Origin: a virus
Virus record (IMG/VR): IMGVR_UViG_3300047508_000077
Location: 1 to 40,150 of that record
DNA: 40,150 nt
Strand: one strand, 5' to 3'
Part shown: positions 21,044 to 30,395 of the stretch, piece by piece
How the letters are laid out: each line of letters begins with the position of its first letter
Position numbering within the stretch: the first letter of the stretch is position 1
Notes under the pieces: generated by a model
The model's database searches: none
What the model saw: the letters and a program-made list of their open reading frames with translations, nothing else
Told to the model about the DNA's origin: nothing
Position numbers and translations under genes: made by a program

Positions 21044-24000
21044 TTACGCCGTGCCGACGATGACGCCGCCGACGAATCTAATTTGTATTGCTCCGAAATT
21101 CTGCCCGTTGATCCAGAGATCCATCAGCGCTCCCGTGGTGTGATCGCGAAACGAAATGTTCCACGTTTGACCGCTCCAACCCGTCGGATTGAATCCGGTG
21201 CCGCCGATTCCGGCGTTGCAGTTGACGCCGTTGCCGATGAATTGGCCCGACGAGTTGATCACTTGCGAGCCGACGTAAAAGCCCTGCGACGCCGACACGC
21301 TTCCGCTCGTGCTCACGCTGGAGCCCTGAAACGAGCCGCCGAAATAGCCGCCGCTCGCGTTGACCGTGTTCGACGTGACGATGCTACCGCTCGTGTTGAC
21401 GTTGCCCGTGAGCGTGCCCGAGCACGTGCCAGTGAGGTTGCCCGTCACGGTGCCTGTAAACTGGCCCGACGAGTTGATCACGCGCGTGCCGCCGACGCTG
21501 TAGCCCGCATCACTGCGCACGCCTTGATTGCCGCTGATAAACACGTACGCGCCGCCGACGGGAAACTCCATTTCCATCCACCCGCCGCTCGGCGAGCGCA
21601 CGATAGAGCCGATTTTGCCGCTGTTGTAATAGAGCACGAGTCCGCGCGAAATGAAGTTTGCCTGATCCGAGCCGCTCGTATTGACGAAAGCGAGCGTCGA
21701 GTATGTCGCGTCGAAGGTTTGCGTGTCGGTTTTGATCTGGCCCGAGACGCTGATGCTCGGATTGCTGATCGTCGAGTTGGTGAGCGTGCCGCCGCTCAAA
21801 TTCGCGTTGGTGAGGTTCGTATTGCGGATCGTGAGGTTGCCCGCGGAGTCGGTGAAGACGGGCGCGTTGCTGTAGCTCGTGCCGCCCGCGCCCCAGATCT
21901 TGAACCATCCGCCGTACGCGCCGACGCCGACCTCGCCCATATAGCCGATCTGCGAGACGACGGCACCGCTCGCCCAGACTCGAATGCGCGCGGGCATGGA
22001 GCCAACGCCCGTCGGGTCGCCGACGTCGATTGCGGTCGCGTTCAATTGCGCGCTCGTGATCGTGCCCGCCGTGATCTTGCCGCCGTTCATTCCTGAAATC
22101 TGCGCGTCGCCGACTTGATTCACGGTGATCGTCGCCGCGTTGATCGAGCCGATCTGGTTGTACGCGAGCGTGCCTGTAATCTGGCCCGCGGTGATCGTGC
22201 CGATCTGCGCCGCGGCAATCGTGCCCGTGATCTGCCCCGCGGTGATCTCTTTGATCTGGTTGGCTTGCACGAGCCCCTGGATCGCGGTCGCGTTGACGGT
22301 GTGAATCTGGTTGGCTTCAATCGGACCCGCGATCACGCTCGCATTCACACCGCCGATTTGCGACGCCTGGATCGATCCGGTAATCTGGCCCGCGGTGATC
22401 GTGTTGATCTGCGCCGCGAGAATGAGTCCGGTGATGCTCCGCGCGTTGATTGCGCCGATGTGATAGAAGCTCATGAGCGCCGCGGTCGGATTGTTGTTGA
22501 CGGCCCATCCGGTGCCCGCGGCGTTGATCTGGTAAAAGTTGCCGTCGGGCTCGTAATAGAAAAAGCTATTCGGCGGAAAGTTTTTATTCGGCATCGCCAC
22601 GGGCCACGGGTCGCCGATCTTGATCATCTGAATCGGCGTCAACGCCGCGGCGTACTTCGATAGGTTGTCGATGATCTGGTCGGCGAGTTGCGTCGACACG
22701 ATCACGCCGTTGATCACGCCCGCATTCACGCCGCCGATCTGGCCCGCCTGGATCGATCCGTTGATCTGCCCCGCGTTGACTTGATAAATCTGATTCGCTT
22801 GAATCTGCCCCTGAATCGAGCTCGCGTTGACGGTCTGGATCTGGCCCGCCGTGATCTTGCCGTTGATCACGCCCGCGTCGACGCCGCCGATCTGGTTCGC
22901 CTGGATCTTGCCGTTGATACTTCCGGCGTTGACGCTCTGTATCGACGTCGCGGTGAGCCCCGGCGGCGCGATGCTCGCATCGGTGACACTGCCGTCGGGC
23001 GGCGGGCCTGGAGTCGATACCGTGACGGGCACGTTGGACGTCGCCCACTTCGTGCGTTGGTCGAGCAAACGGAGAATCGTTTCGAGGTCTTGTTGCACCG
23101 CGCCGAATTGGCACGTGTAGACGACGGTCGACTTGTCGACCCATTGCATGGTCATCGCGCGAATCAAGTAGTCGTCATCGATGCCGATATTCTCTTCGAG
23201 AATGTGCACCGACATACCGCACTGCAAACCGTCTTTCCCCCAGATCGTGAATGTGCCCGTCTCGATGGGGTACGCATACGTGAGCACGATGCTTTTCGCG
23301 CGCAGTGCGGCGTCCCATCCGGTCACAATCTGCGTGTCGACGATGCCCGTCGAGTAGTCGCCGTAGGTCTGCACCGATACCGGATCGGAGTAGCTCGCCG
23401 AGATGGTGACGCCCGTCGTCGGATCTTGCGTGCCGCGCACGTACGCGTGGTTGACCGGATTGGTGAAGTCGTGTTTATAGCCGTCGACCTTCACGGGAAA
23501 CGTGGTCACCATATCCGGCGAAGTCGACAACCCAAACGGTGCGGTCGGTGCCGCGGTCGCCAGATGGTAATGCAGGTTGCCGTCAAAGTCGACGCGCCAC
23601 GAGCCCATCGAGATCGACGACATATCGTCGAGCACTTGCCGACACGTCTTCGTCGCCCAGTCGTATTTCTGAATTGTCGGCACGATCTGCGCGACGTCGG
23701 TGAGATGGATCTTCGGGCAGAAATGACCGAGCAACGCGTTGATGATGCCTTGATCGCTATTCGGCATCGTGACCGCGAAGCTCGTATCCCAACAAACCGA
23801 GCGGTCAAGATACGCCGCCCAGTCGTTCAAGTCGCACTGGTAAAACACGCTGAATTGCGCGGCGTCGCTCTGCACCATCGTCATCGAGTAGATTTGCCCG
23901 TCGAATAATTTCGTCGTGCCGTCGCGCCCATCGAGGATCTGCACTTCGTACATCTCGCTCAAACTCACCGCGTATCGGTCGACGTCGTAATGCGCCGCGT

Positions 24001-24154
24001 CGTATGCGGCCCCGGCAACGGATTGCAACGCGTCGCCCATGACGGTGATCTGCGCCGTCGTGATGCGCTTCGAGGAATCGAACGCGATCCGCGTCGCCGA
24101 GAGCAAGCACGAGTCGGTCACGTCTTGACCGTTCATGATGATGAGCACGTTCAT
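21044..24154 (-). CDS. Tail hub / baseplate protein with long beta-helix repeats
   Basis: 1036 residues. The ATG overlaps the tape-measure stop as ATGA. Residues 1-400 resemble tail-hub (Tal/gp27-like) domains, with MNVLIIMNGQDVTD, an IYSMTMVQSDAAQFSVFYQC region and IRAMTMQWVDKSTVVYTCQF. Residues about 420-690 consist of short repeats such as AGQITGTI-A-AQIGTI and IQANQIGGVDAGVINGK, typical of a triple-stranded beta-helix. Then come Thr/Asn/Gly repeats (NLTNANLSGGTLTNS) and a C-terminal domain with SGQTWNISFRDHTTG and GAIQIRFVGG. It probably forms the tail tip and a side or central fibre. No peptidoglycan hydrolase motif was seen. Confidence 0.8.
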   Translation of the reverse strand: MNVLIIMNGQDVTDSCLLSATRIAFDSSKRITTAQITVMGDALQSVAGAAYDAAHYDVDRYAVSLSEMYEVQILDGRDGTTKLFDGQIYSMTMVQSDAAQFSVFYQCDLNDWAAYLDRSVCWDTSFAVTMPNSDQGIINALLGHFCPKIHLTDVAQIVPTIQKYDWATKTCRQVLDDMSSISMGSWRVDFDGNLHYHLATAAPTAPFGLSTSPDMVTTFPVKVDGYKHDFTNPVNHAYVRGTQDPTTGVTISASYSDPVSVQTYGDYSTGIVDTQIVTGWDAALRAKSIVLTYAYPIETGTFTIWGKDGLQCGMSVHILEENIGIDDDYLIRAMTMQWVDKSTVVYTCQFGAVQQDLETILRLLDQRTKWATSNVPVTVSTPGPPPDGSVTDASIAPPGLTATSIQSVNAGSINGKIQANQIGGVDAGVINGKITAGQIQTVNASSIQGQIQANQIYQVNAGQINGSIQAGQIGGVNAGVINGVIVSTQLADQIIDNLSKYAAALTPIQMIKIGDPWPVAMPNKNFPPNSFFYYEPDGNFYQINAAGTGWAVNNNPTAALMSFYHIGAINARSITGLILAAQINTITAGQITGSIQASQIGGVNASVIAGPIEANQIHTVNATAIQGLVQANQIKEITAGQITGTIAAAQIGTITAGQITGTLAYNQIGSINAATITVNQVGDAQISGMNGGKITAGTITSAQLNATAIDVGDPTGVGSMPARIRVWASGAVVSQIGYMGEVGVGAYGGWFKIWGAGGTSYSNAPVFTDSAGNLTIRNTNLTNANLSGGTLTNSTISNPSISVSGQIKTDTQTFDATYSTLAFVNTSGSDQANFISRGLVLYYNSGKIGSIVRSPSGGWMEMEFPVGGAYVFISGNQGVRSDAGYSVGGTRVINSSGQFTGTVTGNLTGTCSGTLTGNVNTSGSIVTSNTVNASGGYFGGSFQGSSVSTSGSVSASQGFYVGSQVINSSGQFIGNGVNCNAGIGGTGFNPTGWSGQTWNISFRDHTTGALMDLWINGQNFGAIQIRFVGGVIVGTA

Positions 24155-27100
24155 TTGATGGCTACCATCTGGGTTGCGAGATTCGCGGCGATCTGGTCGC
24201 CCAGTGCTTTTGCGGCTTCGCGCGTCGTGACGCCCGTCGCGGTGACGGTCACGTTGAGTTGCGCAAAGCCCTTGTTGATCACATCGGCGAGCGGCGCGAC
24301 CATATCGCGGATGTCTTCGAGCGCGGTTTTCGAGTCGACGATGTACGGCGCGAGCGCTTCCAGGTCGTCTTGAATCGCCTTAAAAATCGGTGCGACGAGC
24401 CCGCTCCAATCGAGGAAAAGGTCGCGCAGATTCTCGGTTGCTTTCGTGTTCGCGCCCCACGCGAGCTCTTCGTCGATTTTGAAAAGCACGCCGAGAATGC
24501 CGCCGTCGGCGCGGTCGCCGACGTACATCATCGTGTAGCGCGTGTTGTGCTCGATGGCGTTGAGCGATGTCTCTTGATGCATCGATTGAAAGACGCCGAT
24601 CACGCCCGTAACCGCGCTAATTGCGCCGGATACGGCACTGACGACGCTTGTCAATCCGGCACCGAGTATGCCCGCTCCCGCGCTTGCCGCGCCGCCGCCG
24701 GGAGGTGCGCCGGGAGTCGCGCCGACGTTGGGCAAGCCGGGAACGCTCGACGGCACGCCGCCCGACGCGCCGCCGCCGCCGCTGAATAAACCGCCGATGT
24801 CGCTCCCGAATTTTTTGATCGCGTCGCTCACGCCGCCGAAGCCCTTCGGGCCGAGCAGTGAGCCGAGCGTGTCGGTGATGAAAGTGTCGATTTCTTTTTT
24901 GATCGGCGAGAGAAACAGATTCACGCAATCGGTCGCGAGCGACGTCCAGAGCTTATTCATCACGTCGCCGAAACTGCCCTTGCCCGTGACGATCAGCGTC
25001 GAGAGCCCGTCAAATGCGGTCGAAACGTCTTTCGATACGTCTTTGCAGAAATCCTGCCATGCGGTTTTTTGCTTCGTGAGATGGGTATTGAGATCGGTTT
25101 CGAGTTGCTTCCGGCGCGCTTCGTCCGCGGTGCTCCAGTCCGTGCCGAATTGCTTCTGGTCGTTGAGCATGTCGAGCTCGGCTTGCTTCGCCTGCTTGAC
25201 CAGATACGGGTTGCCGTTGTCGGGATCGTCGGCGAGCGCTTTCGCGGCTTGCCATCGCTTCGTGTCCGCGGCGGTGATGTCGGCGAGGTCGCTCGCCGTC
25301 TTCAAATTCATTTGGTGATATGAGTCGGTCGTCGACGTCGACATATTGCCGATTTCGGTCGTCGTCTCTTTGAGCTTGCCCTTCAGTACGTCGAGCTCCG
25401 CGGCGTGATCGCCCTGCGCGCTCGTGAGTTGCGCGATCTGCGCTTGCAAAAGCTTCGCGCTCGCGTTGGCTTTGTCCCACTCGGTCGAGAGCGGATTGTT
25501 GATCACCGCGTTGTATGCGGTCTGCGCGTCGGTCGCGGTCTTCGTGTAGGTCGCGCTCGACGTGATGCCGAGATTTTTGAGCGCGGTTTCCGCGGCCCCG
25601 GTGACCGTGCTCATGTCGGCGATCTGGCCCATCGTTTTGAGCGCCGCCGCGCCGAGCACGGTGATCGCCGCCGACGCGTCGGTCGTCGGGATCTTGATCG
25701 CGGTGATCTTGTCGGCGAGGGTCTGCCCGCTTGCCGCTAGTTGATCCTGCTGTACTTTCACTTGCGCGACAAACTGGATCGATTTTTGATATTCGGAGTT
25801 GAGTATCTGCGCTTCGGCCCAGAGCAACGCGGTCGCGTCTTTGCTCGCCTTAAATTTGTCCTGCGCCTCGACGTGGGCTTTCGATAGCTTCGTGATCTGG
25901 TCGGTATTGTCTTTGAGATGACCCGTGGTTTCCTTCGTCGCCGTGCCGAGATCTTTGGTGACGCCCGACGTCTTCGTCATCTCGTCGCCGACGTTGGTCA
26001 CCGCGCGCGACACGATGCCGAAGGTTTCGCCGATTTTGCCGAGCCACGACTCGCCCGTCGTCGCCGCGGTGAAGATGCCTTTTATGTTGTTCCATGCGGT
26101 CGTGATCGCGCCGACGATGTCATTCCAGACCGCGAGAAACGCCTTTTTGATCGGATCCCAAAACGGGATGAGATAGGTCGCGATGGCGTCGAAGATTTTG
26201 AGCTCGGTTTTAAACGTCGTCCACACGAGCTCGACCGCGGCCCAGATGCCGTTCCACACCGCCGACCACGCGCCCGTGATGCCGTCCCATACGGCGAGCA
26301 CGACGGCGACGATGTAATTCCACTCGTTCACCGTGTCTTGCTTGAACGTGTCCCACGTCGTCGTGATGTCTTTGATCGCCGCGGTCCAGGTCGCGCCCCA
26401 GATGTCTTTGATGCCGTTCCAGGCGTTCACCAAAATATTCGAGATGCCCGCCCAGTGTTCGTTCACCCACTCGCCGAGCGCAACGAGCGCGGCGACCACG
26501 GCGGCAATGCCGATCACGGTGAGCGCGATAGGCGCGCCGATAGCGCCGAGCGCCACGCTCAACAGTGCGATTGCGCCGCCGACCGCGGAGATCACGCCGA
26601 CCGCGCCGCCGAAAGCGAGGATCGCATCTTTGACGGGCGCGGAAAGATTCTTCCACCAATCGACGACGTCTTTGAGCGCTTCGGTCAATGCCTTGACCGC
26701 GGGCGCGCCGACATCGTTCAACGCCGATTTGATATCGTCGCCGACCGCCGCCATAGCCGTGTGGGTTTCGGTGCTCAAACCTTTCATCGCACCTTTCCAC
26801 GTGTTGCCCCACTGGTCGGCGGTATCGGCGTACGTGCCCATCGACTTCGTGAGCGCCTGGATGATCTCGTCGTTACTGATCGCGCCCGCCTTCACTTTGG
26901 CTTGCGCGTCGGTCATGTTGGTCCCGAGTTGCTCGGCGAGCATCTGCCATACGGGCACGTTTTCGCCGACGAGTTGCTTCATCACGCGGAGCGGATCGTT
27001 GCCCGCGGCGAGCTTACCCATCGACGTCGCGATTCCGGTAACCTGCTCGCTCGTCATCTTGAGCGCGGTGCCCATCTGCGTGATGGCGGTCATCGTCTCG

Positions 27101-27498
27101 GAGACTTGGCCCATGCTCGCGCCGAGTTGCACCATGTTTTTCGACGCGGTCGCGAGCTCGGGAAACGCAAACGGCGAGGTCGCGGCGAGCTCGTGAATGT
27201 GGTCGAGAAACGCGGTCGTTTCCTCGCCCGAGCCCTTGAGCGCGACGATTGCCGATTTGAATTTGCCGACCTCATCGCTCGCGGCGATAGCGTCTTCGGC
27301 GAAAGTCTTGAGCCCTTCGGCGAGCGCGAGCCCTGCGAACGCTTCGCCCACTTTGCCGAGCGACTCGCTGATTCCGGCGAGCGAACCTTCGATCTCGGTC
27401 GCGCCCGCGGCGGCGTCGGCTTCGGCTTGCTTCATGCCCGCGCTCCACTGCGAAGCGTCGAGCAATAACCGCGCGATCAGATCGCCGAGATCCGCCAT
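24151..27498 (-). CDS. Tail tape measure protein
   Basis: 1115 residues, just after the frameshifted chaperone pair. The N-terminal 230 residues follow the tape-measure start (DLIARLLLDASQWSAGMKQA, then SPFAFPELATASKNMVQLG and LRVMKQLVGENVPVWQMLAE). A hydrophobic segment lies around 285-345 (IALLSVALGAIGAPIALTVI). Trp-rich repeats with NAWNGIKDIWGATW and VWDGITGAWSAVWNGIW follow, then long helical stretches and a C-terminal domain. At about 1.5 angstrom per residue, the usual ruler, the tail would be near 165 nm, in the siphovirus range. No lysozyme or peptidase motif was recognised inside. Confidence 0.93.
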   Translation of the reverse strand: MADLGDLIARLLLDASQWSAGMKQAEADAAAGATEIEGSLAGISESLGKVGEAFAGLALAEGLKTFAEDAIAASDEVGKFKSAIVALKGSGEETTAFLDHIHELAATSPFAFPELATASKNMVQLGASMGQVSETMTAITQMGTALKMTSEQVTGIATSMGKLAAGNDPLRVMKQLVGENVPVWQMLAEQLGTNMTDAQAKVKAGAISNDEIIQALTKSMGTYADTADQWGNTWKGAMKGLSTETHTAMAAVGDDIKSALNDVGAPAVKALTEALKDVVDWWKNLSAPVKDAILAFGGAVGVISAVGGAIALLSVALGAIGAPIALTVIGIAAVVAALVALGEWVNEHWAGISNILVNAWNGIKDIWGATWTAAIKDITTTWDTFKQDTVNEWNYIVAVVLAVWDGITGAWSAVWNGIWAAVELVWTTFKTELKIFDAIATYLIPFWDPIKKAFLAVWNDIVGAITTAWNNIKGIFTAATTGESWLGKIGETFGIVSRAVTNVGDEMTKTSGVTKDLGTATKETTGHLKDNTDQITKLSKAHVEAQDKFKASKDATALLWAEAQILNSEYQKSIQFVAQVKVQQDQLAASGQTLADKITAIKIPTTDASAAITVLGAAALKTMGQIADMSTVTGAAETALKNLGITSSATYTKTATDAQTAYNAVINNPLSTEWDKANASAKLLQAQIAQLTSAQGDHAAELDVLKGKLKETTTEIGNMSTSTTDSYHQMNLKTASDLADITAADTKRWQAAKALADDPDNGNPYLVKQAKQAELDMLNDQKQFGTDWSTADEARRKQLETDLNTHLTKQKTAWQDFCKDVSKDVSTAFDGLSTLIVTGKGSFGDVMNKLWTSLATDCVNLFLSPIKKEIDTFITDTLGSLLGPKGFGGVSDAIKKFGSDIGGLFSGGGGASGGVPSSVPGLPNVGATPGAPPGGGAASAGAGILGAGLTSVVSAVSGAISAVTGVIGVFQSMHQETSLNAIEHNTRYTMMYVGDRADGGILGVLFKIDEELAWGANTKATENLRDLFLDWSGLVAPIFKAIQDDLEALAPYIVDSKTALEDIRDMVAPLADVINKGFAQLNVTVTATGVTTREAAKALGDQIAANLATQMVAIK

Positions 27499-27499
27499 A

Positions 27500-27916
27500 T
27501 CAATTGATCCTTTCCCGCTTCATGCGGTGGGTATACGCGTCGAAACGGTCGATGATGTCGTCGCGCGCTCCAGGCGGGCGCGTCGACGGCGGTCGCTCGC
27601 CGGGAAGCGCGTACCGCATCGGTTGGGTTGTGGGCTCGAGGGTTGCTTCCGCGGTGCGCGCGAGATGCCGAAGCATGAGCTTATCCGGCGTAATGAAGCG
27701 CGTCTCGGCTTTGCGGTTCACGTTGTAGACCGCGCTCGCGGTGAGCGCGGCGCAATACTCGGCGAAGTCTTGCGCCGCGGTGAGACGGTCAACGAGCGCG
27801 TAGAATTCCTCAAACGTGAGACGCCAAAACTCGCGCTCGCTCAGGTTGAGGTCGAAGCGTCCGACGGCCCAAAGCTTGAGCCAATTCCATTTACTTTGGG
27901 CCGCGGTGCGTTTGGG
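27500..27916 (-). CDS. Tail assembly chaperone, -1 frameshift extension (gpGT-type)
   Basis: This frame has no upstream start of its own near the overlap and is open from the slippery heptamer at 27910-27916 to a TGA at 27502-27500. It encodes KWNWLKLWAVGRFDLNLSER followed by EFWRLTFEEFYALVDR, the tryptophan-rich pattern of T domains in G/GT chaperones, then LTPDKLML-like helices and a basic end. By slipping at CCCAAAC the ribosome would join 109 residues of the upstream protein to 136 of this one, a 245-residue fusion. The tape measure starts one base after the stop. In lambda-like phages the G:GT ratio governs tail assembly. Confidence 0.82.
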   Translation of the reverse strand, partial: PKRTAAQSKWNWLKLWAVGRFDLNLSEREFWRLTFEEFYALVDRLTAAQDFAEYCAALTASAVYNVNRKAETRFITPDKLMLRHLARTAEATLEPTTQPMRYALPGERPPSTRPPGARDDIIDRFDAYTHRMKRERIN

Positions 27917-28236
27917 TCTGCGTCGCCGCTCGGCTTGACCTCGCGACCGCTCATCGCGAACGTGAGCGCCGGAAGCATACCGAGCAATATCGATGTGTCG
28001 ACGTTGTCTTCGATCCAGTCGACCGTGATCTCGGGATTCGCGCCGCGCATCCCGTAGAAGAGGATTACGGCGAGCTTGCCGATGTCGCTCATCGTGTCGG
28101 CGAAGCTACCGCTAATCACGCTGATGCCGTGGTCTTTCTGCAATTCTTTGAGCACGCGGAGCGTGAAGCGAATCGGATATTCCTTGCCGTCGATGGTGAT
28201 GCTTACGGGCATCCCCGGCTCGAATTTTTGCGGCAT
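27841..28236 (-). CDS. Tail assembly chaperone (gpG-type)
   Basis: 131 residues. CGGGAG precedes the ATG. It has MPVSITIDGKEYPIRFTLRV, a helix LKELQKDHGISVISG and a helical segment with IGKLAVILFYGMRGAN and SILLGMLPALTFAMSG, matching the chaperone encoded between tail tube and tape measure. The last 22 codons after the slippery site are low in complexity, as expected if the unshifted tail is unimportant. Its frame overlaps the GT extension by 76 bases. Confidence 0.85.
   Translation of the reverse strand: MPQKFEPGMPVSITIDGKEYPIRFTLRVLKELQKDHGISVISGSFADTMSDIGKLAVILFYGMRGANPEITVDWIEDNVDTSILLGMLPALTFAMSGREVKPSGDADPNAPRPKVNGIGSSFGPSDASTST
27910..27916 (-). promoter_or_regulatory. Programmed -1 frameshift slippery site
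   Basis: Minus-strand C CCA AAC, in phase with the gpG-type gene (codons CCA and AAC), is a canonical X-XXY-YYZ heptamer. Slippage re-pairs on CCC and AAA and continues in the frame of the GT extension, with no stop between. Confidence 0.82.
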
Positions 28237-28240
28237 CGGC

Positions 28241-29011
28241 TTACACTCCCGCCGCTTGCGTGACCTTAAAGGTCTGGTTGCCGATCTGAAGGTTGCCCGT
28301 ACGCGCGGGCGTCGGCGCGGTGCTCGCGGCGACCGTATAGCTCACGCTTCCGTTGCCCTGTTGCGGCACGGTCGGCGCGGTCACGGTGAGCCACGACGGC
28401 GAATCGGTCGTCGCAAACCATGAGTTGGGATCGGTCGATGTGACGGCAACCGTCGCCGTGCCGCCCGCCGCGGTTTCGGTGAGGTTGTTGGTCGGCACGA
28501 GCGTTACCGACGCCTGGACGTCGGTCGGCACGCTCGCGACGCGGATCGTCACTTGCCGCGTGCACACACCCGCGAGCGGATACGTCTCGCCGAGTTGCTT
28601 CACGAAGCCGAGAAACACGCGCGTGCGGTGCGTCGAGTCCGTGTTGACCATGCGGAATTTCGTTACCGCGCGATTCTGGTACAGATTCTCGATGCCGAAG
28701 GGCGAGTACAACGAGTGCGTCGGATCGCTCGGGTTGAAGTAGCAGGGAAACGCGAGGTCGCCGTCGTCGATGAGCGTCGGAATAAATGTGCGATGCGGCT
28801 TGCCCGTCGAGTGCGAGGTCGTCTCGGTTTCCGCAACCGACGTGTTGAATCCGGTGATGTCGCCGACGCCCGCAATCGTGGTGAATGCTTCGGGCGACGC
28901 CGTGCTCAAAACCTGGATCTGGGTTCCGAATGCCGCGACCGCGGGATCGGGAGAGACGCCCGTCGGCAGAACCGGGGGCGGGGGTGCGAGTTGCTGCGCT
29001 TGTGTAGCCAT
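28241..29011 (-). CDS. Major tail tube protein with C-terminal BACON/Ig-like domain
   Basis: 256 residues. GGAAG precedes the ATG. Residues 1-165 fit a tail-tube protein by position (between tail terminator and chaperones) and by pattern: GDITGFNTSVAETETTSHST, DDGDLAFPCYFNPSD, HRTRVFLGFVKQLGETYPLA. Residues 170-256 carry SPSWLTVTAPTVPQQGNGSV, then ARTGNLQIGNQTFKVTQAA, a BACON-type Ig-like domain that likely decorates the outside of the tail and may bind carbohydrate or mucus. The tube assignment is strong by context and moderate by sequence. Confidence 0.82.
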   Translation of the reverse strand: MATQAQQLAPPPPVLPTGVSPDPAVAAFGTQIQVLSTASPEAFTTIAGVGDITGFNTSVAETETTSHSTGKPHRTFIPTLIDDGDLAFPCYFNPSDPTHSLYSPFGIENLYQNRAVTKFRMVNTDSTHRTRVFLGFVKQLGETYPLAGVCTRQVTIRVASVPTDVQASVTLVPTNNLTETAAGGTATVAVTSTDPNSWFATTDSPSWLTVTAPTVPQQGNGSVSYTVAASTAPTPARTGNLQIGNQTFKVTQAAGV

Positions 29012-29016
29012 AGTTT

Positions 29017-29469
29017 TTACTTCCGTATTTGTTGCCGTTCGTGTTGCAGGGGATTGATGACCGGATAGTCGGGCAGAAACTGGAAGAGAATTTCGAACGT
29101 GATCACGACTTGATGTAACTCGGTTTCCGGCTCGTAACTTGAGGTCTGGAGCTTATAGAAGATCGCGCCGAAGTGCACGCCGAGATAGTCGCCCGTCGCG
29201 CCGTCGAGCCGCGAGCGGAGCGTGTCGGCAATGGCGAGCGCGCGCGATTGCGACGTATCGAAAATCGAAATCTGATACTCGCGTTGGAGCACGTCGAGCG
29301 GCGCGCGGATCGAATGCAAAGGAATCGGCCCGACGTGGAAAAAGATCATGTACGGCGTCATCGGCGCGACCGTCGGCTTTTGCGGCGCGCGCACCAACCA
29401 TACGCGCTTGTCGACTAGGTTGAGTTGGATCAACAGTGCGCGGAAGACGTCTTCGAAGATCGGGCTCAT
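29017..29469 (-). CDS. Tail terminator / tail completion protein
   Basis: 150 residues. The ATG overlaps the upstream stop as ATGA. A typical order for this class: an N-terminal helix (IFEDVFRALLIQLNLVDKRV), PMTPYMIFFHVGPIPLHS, an internal beta-hairpin with YQISIFDTSQSRALAIADTL, and a strand VVITFEILFQFLP. It lies between the HK97 gp10-like gene and the tube gene, which is the place of the tail terminator in siphoviruses. Such proteins cap the finished tube as a hexameric ring and join it to the head. Confidence 0.78.
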   Translation of the reverse strand: MSPIFEDVFRALLIQLNLVDKRVWLVRAPQKPTVAPMTPYMIFFHVGPIPLHSIRAPLDVLQREYQISIFDTSQSRALAIADTLRSRLDGATGDYLGVHFGAIFYKLQTSSYEPETELHQVVITFEILFQFLPDYPVINPLQHERQQIRK

Positions 29470-29918
29470 TTGCCGCCGCCGCCATCGGTTGCGTGCCACG
29501 CGTCAGAGCGCGCGACATCGTCGATCAAGGTTTTGAGATCGCCCGCGATCATGTTTGCGTAGAGCGGGCGCGTCGAGTTGAGCGCGGGCCGGAAGTACGG
29601 ATGCGCTTCGCTTCGGCTCGTGCCGAATTCAATGAACGCGCCGTAATAGACGCCCTTCACGCCGACGAGCGCGCCGACTTTGTCTTTCAGTGCGCCCGCG
29701 AAAATCGCCTCTTTCAGCGTGCCTGTCACGACGGGCACGAGGTCTTTCGCTTCGTCGCGGATCACCATTGCGGGCTTCATGACGATGCCCTTCAATCGCT
29801 CGCTAAACGCCGCGGCCCCTTCGCCGGATAGCGTCGCGCCGAGCTCGCGCACCGTCTTGACCAGTTGCGGCACGCCCTCAAGCTTCATCGCCTTCGATTT
29901 GAGCGAGACGGTTTTCAT
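29466..29918 (-). CDS. HK97 gp10-like tail-component protein
   Basis: 150 residues. ATGA overlap with the upstream gene. The pattern of the HK97 gp10/minor tail family is clear: KLEGVPQLVKTVRELGATLS, helix with MKPAMVIRDEAKDLVPVVTG, TLKEAIFAGAL, VYYGAFIEFGTSRSEAHPYF, RPALNSTRP. This protein acts at the head-tail joint next to the terminator. The length is usual for the family. Confidence 0.86.
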   Translation of the reverse strand: MKTVSLKSKAMKLEGVPQLVKTVRELGATLSGEGAAAFSERLKGIVMKPAMVIRDEAKDLVPVVTGTLKEAIFAGALKDKVGALVGVKGVYYGAFIEFGTSRSEAHPYFRPALNSTRPLYANMIAGDLKTLIDDVARSDAWHATDGGGGK

Positions 29919-30385
29919 ACGTGGAGTTGGATCGTGACCGAGGTCCACGAGTTTTGCCCGTCCATGACCGCGGTCACCGTCTCGGTGCTCGCCGCGGCGA
30001 CGGTCGCGGGCGCGGTATAGAGTCCGGTCGCGTCGATGGTTCCGAGCGCGCCGCCAGAGATCGACCACGTGAATGTTGCCGCCGGAATCGTCGCGCCCGA
30101 TGCGTCGACCGCGCTCGCGGTGAATTGCTGCGTCTCGCCGGGGCCGAGCGACGCGCCCGTCGGCGAGACGACGACGCGGTCGCCCGCACTGCGTTGTGTG
30201 TACGTGACGCTATTCGTCAATGTGCGGTCGCTCGAATTCATCGAGTGCGTCGTGCCGCCGCCGTCGAACGTGACGCCCGCATTGGAGCTTGTCCAATTCG
30301 TGCCCGCGACGTACGCGTCGAGCGCGTCGAAAACTGCCTGTAGCTTCGGGTCGAGTGCGAATCCGGTTGGTCTGGGTGGCGTCAT
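29915..30385 (-). CDS. Ig-like (BIG2-type) structural protein
   Basis: 156 residues. GAGGGAG lies upstream of the ATG. Residues 1-65 are a short unrecognised part (DPKLQAVFDALDAYVAGTNW). Residues 70-156 form an Ig-like domain with VVVSPTGASLGPGETQQFTA, then TFTWSISGGALGTIDATGLY and ETVTAVMDGQNSWTSVTIQL. It sits between the second capsid-like gene and the gp10-like gene. A head decoration protein or an externally displayed module that binds surfaces is a fair guess; no direct evidence. Confidence 0.75.
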   Translation of the reverse strand: MTPPRPTGFALDPKLQAVFDALDAYVAGTNWTSSNAGVTFDGGGTTHSMNSSDRTLTNSVTYTQRSAGDRVVVSPTGASLGPGETQQFTASAVDASGATIPAATFTWSISGGALGTIDATGLYTAPATVAAASTETVTAVMDGQNSWTSVTIQLHV

Positions 30386-30395
30386 ATCATCTCCC

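Noticed and set aside
27841-27916. CCCAAAG just downstream as the slippery site of the chaperone genes
   Set aside because: Its phase relative to the first gene is wrong for -1 slippage (codons CCC and AAA), while CCCAAAC at 27910-27916 is in the proper phase.
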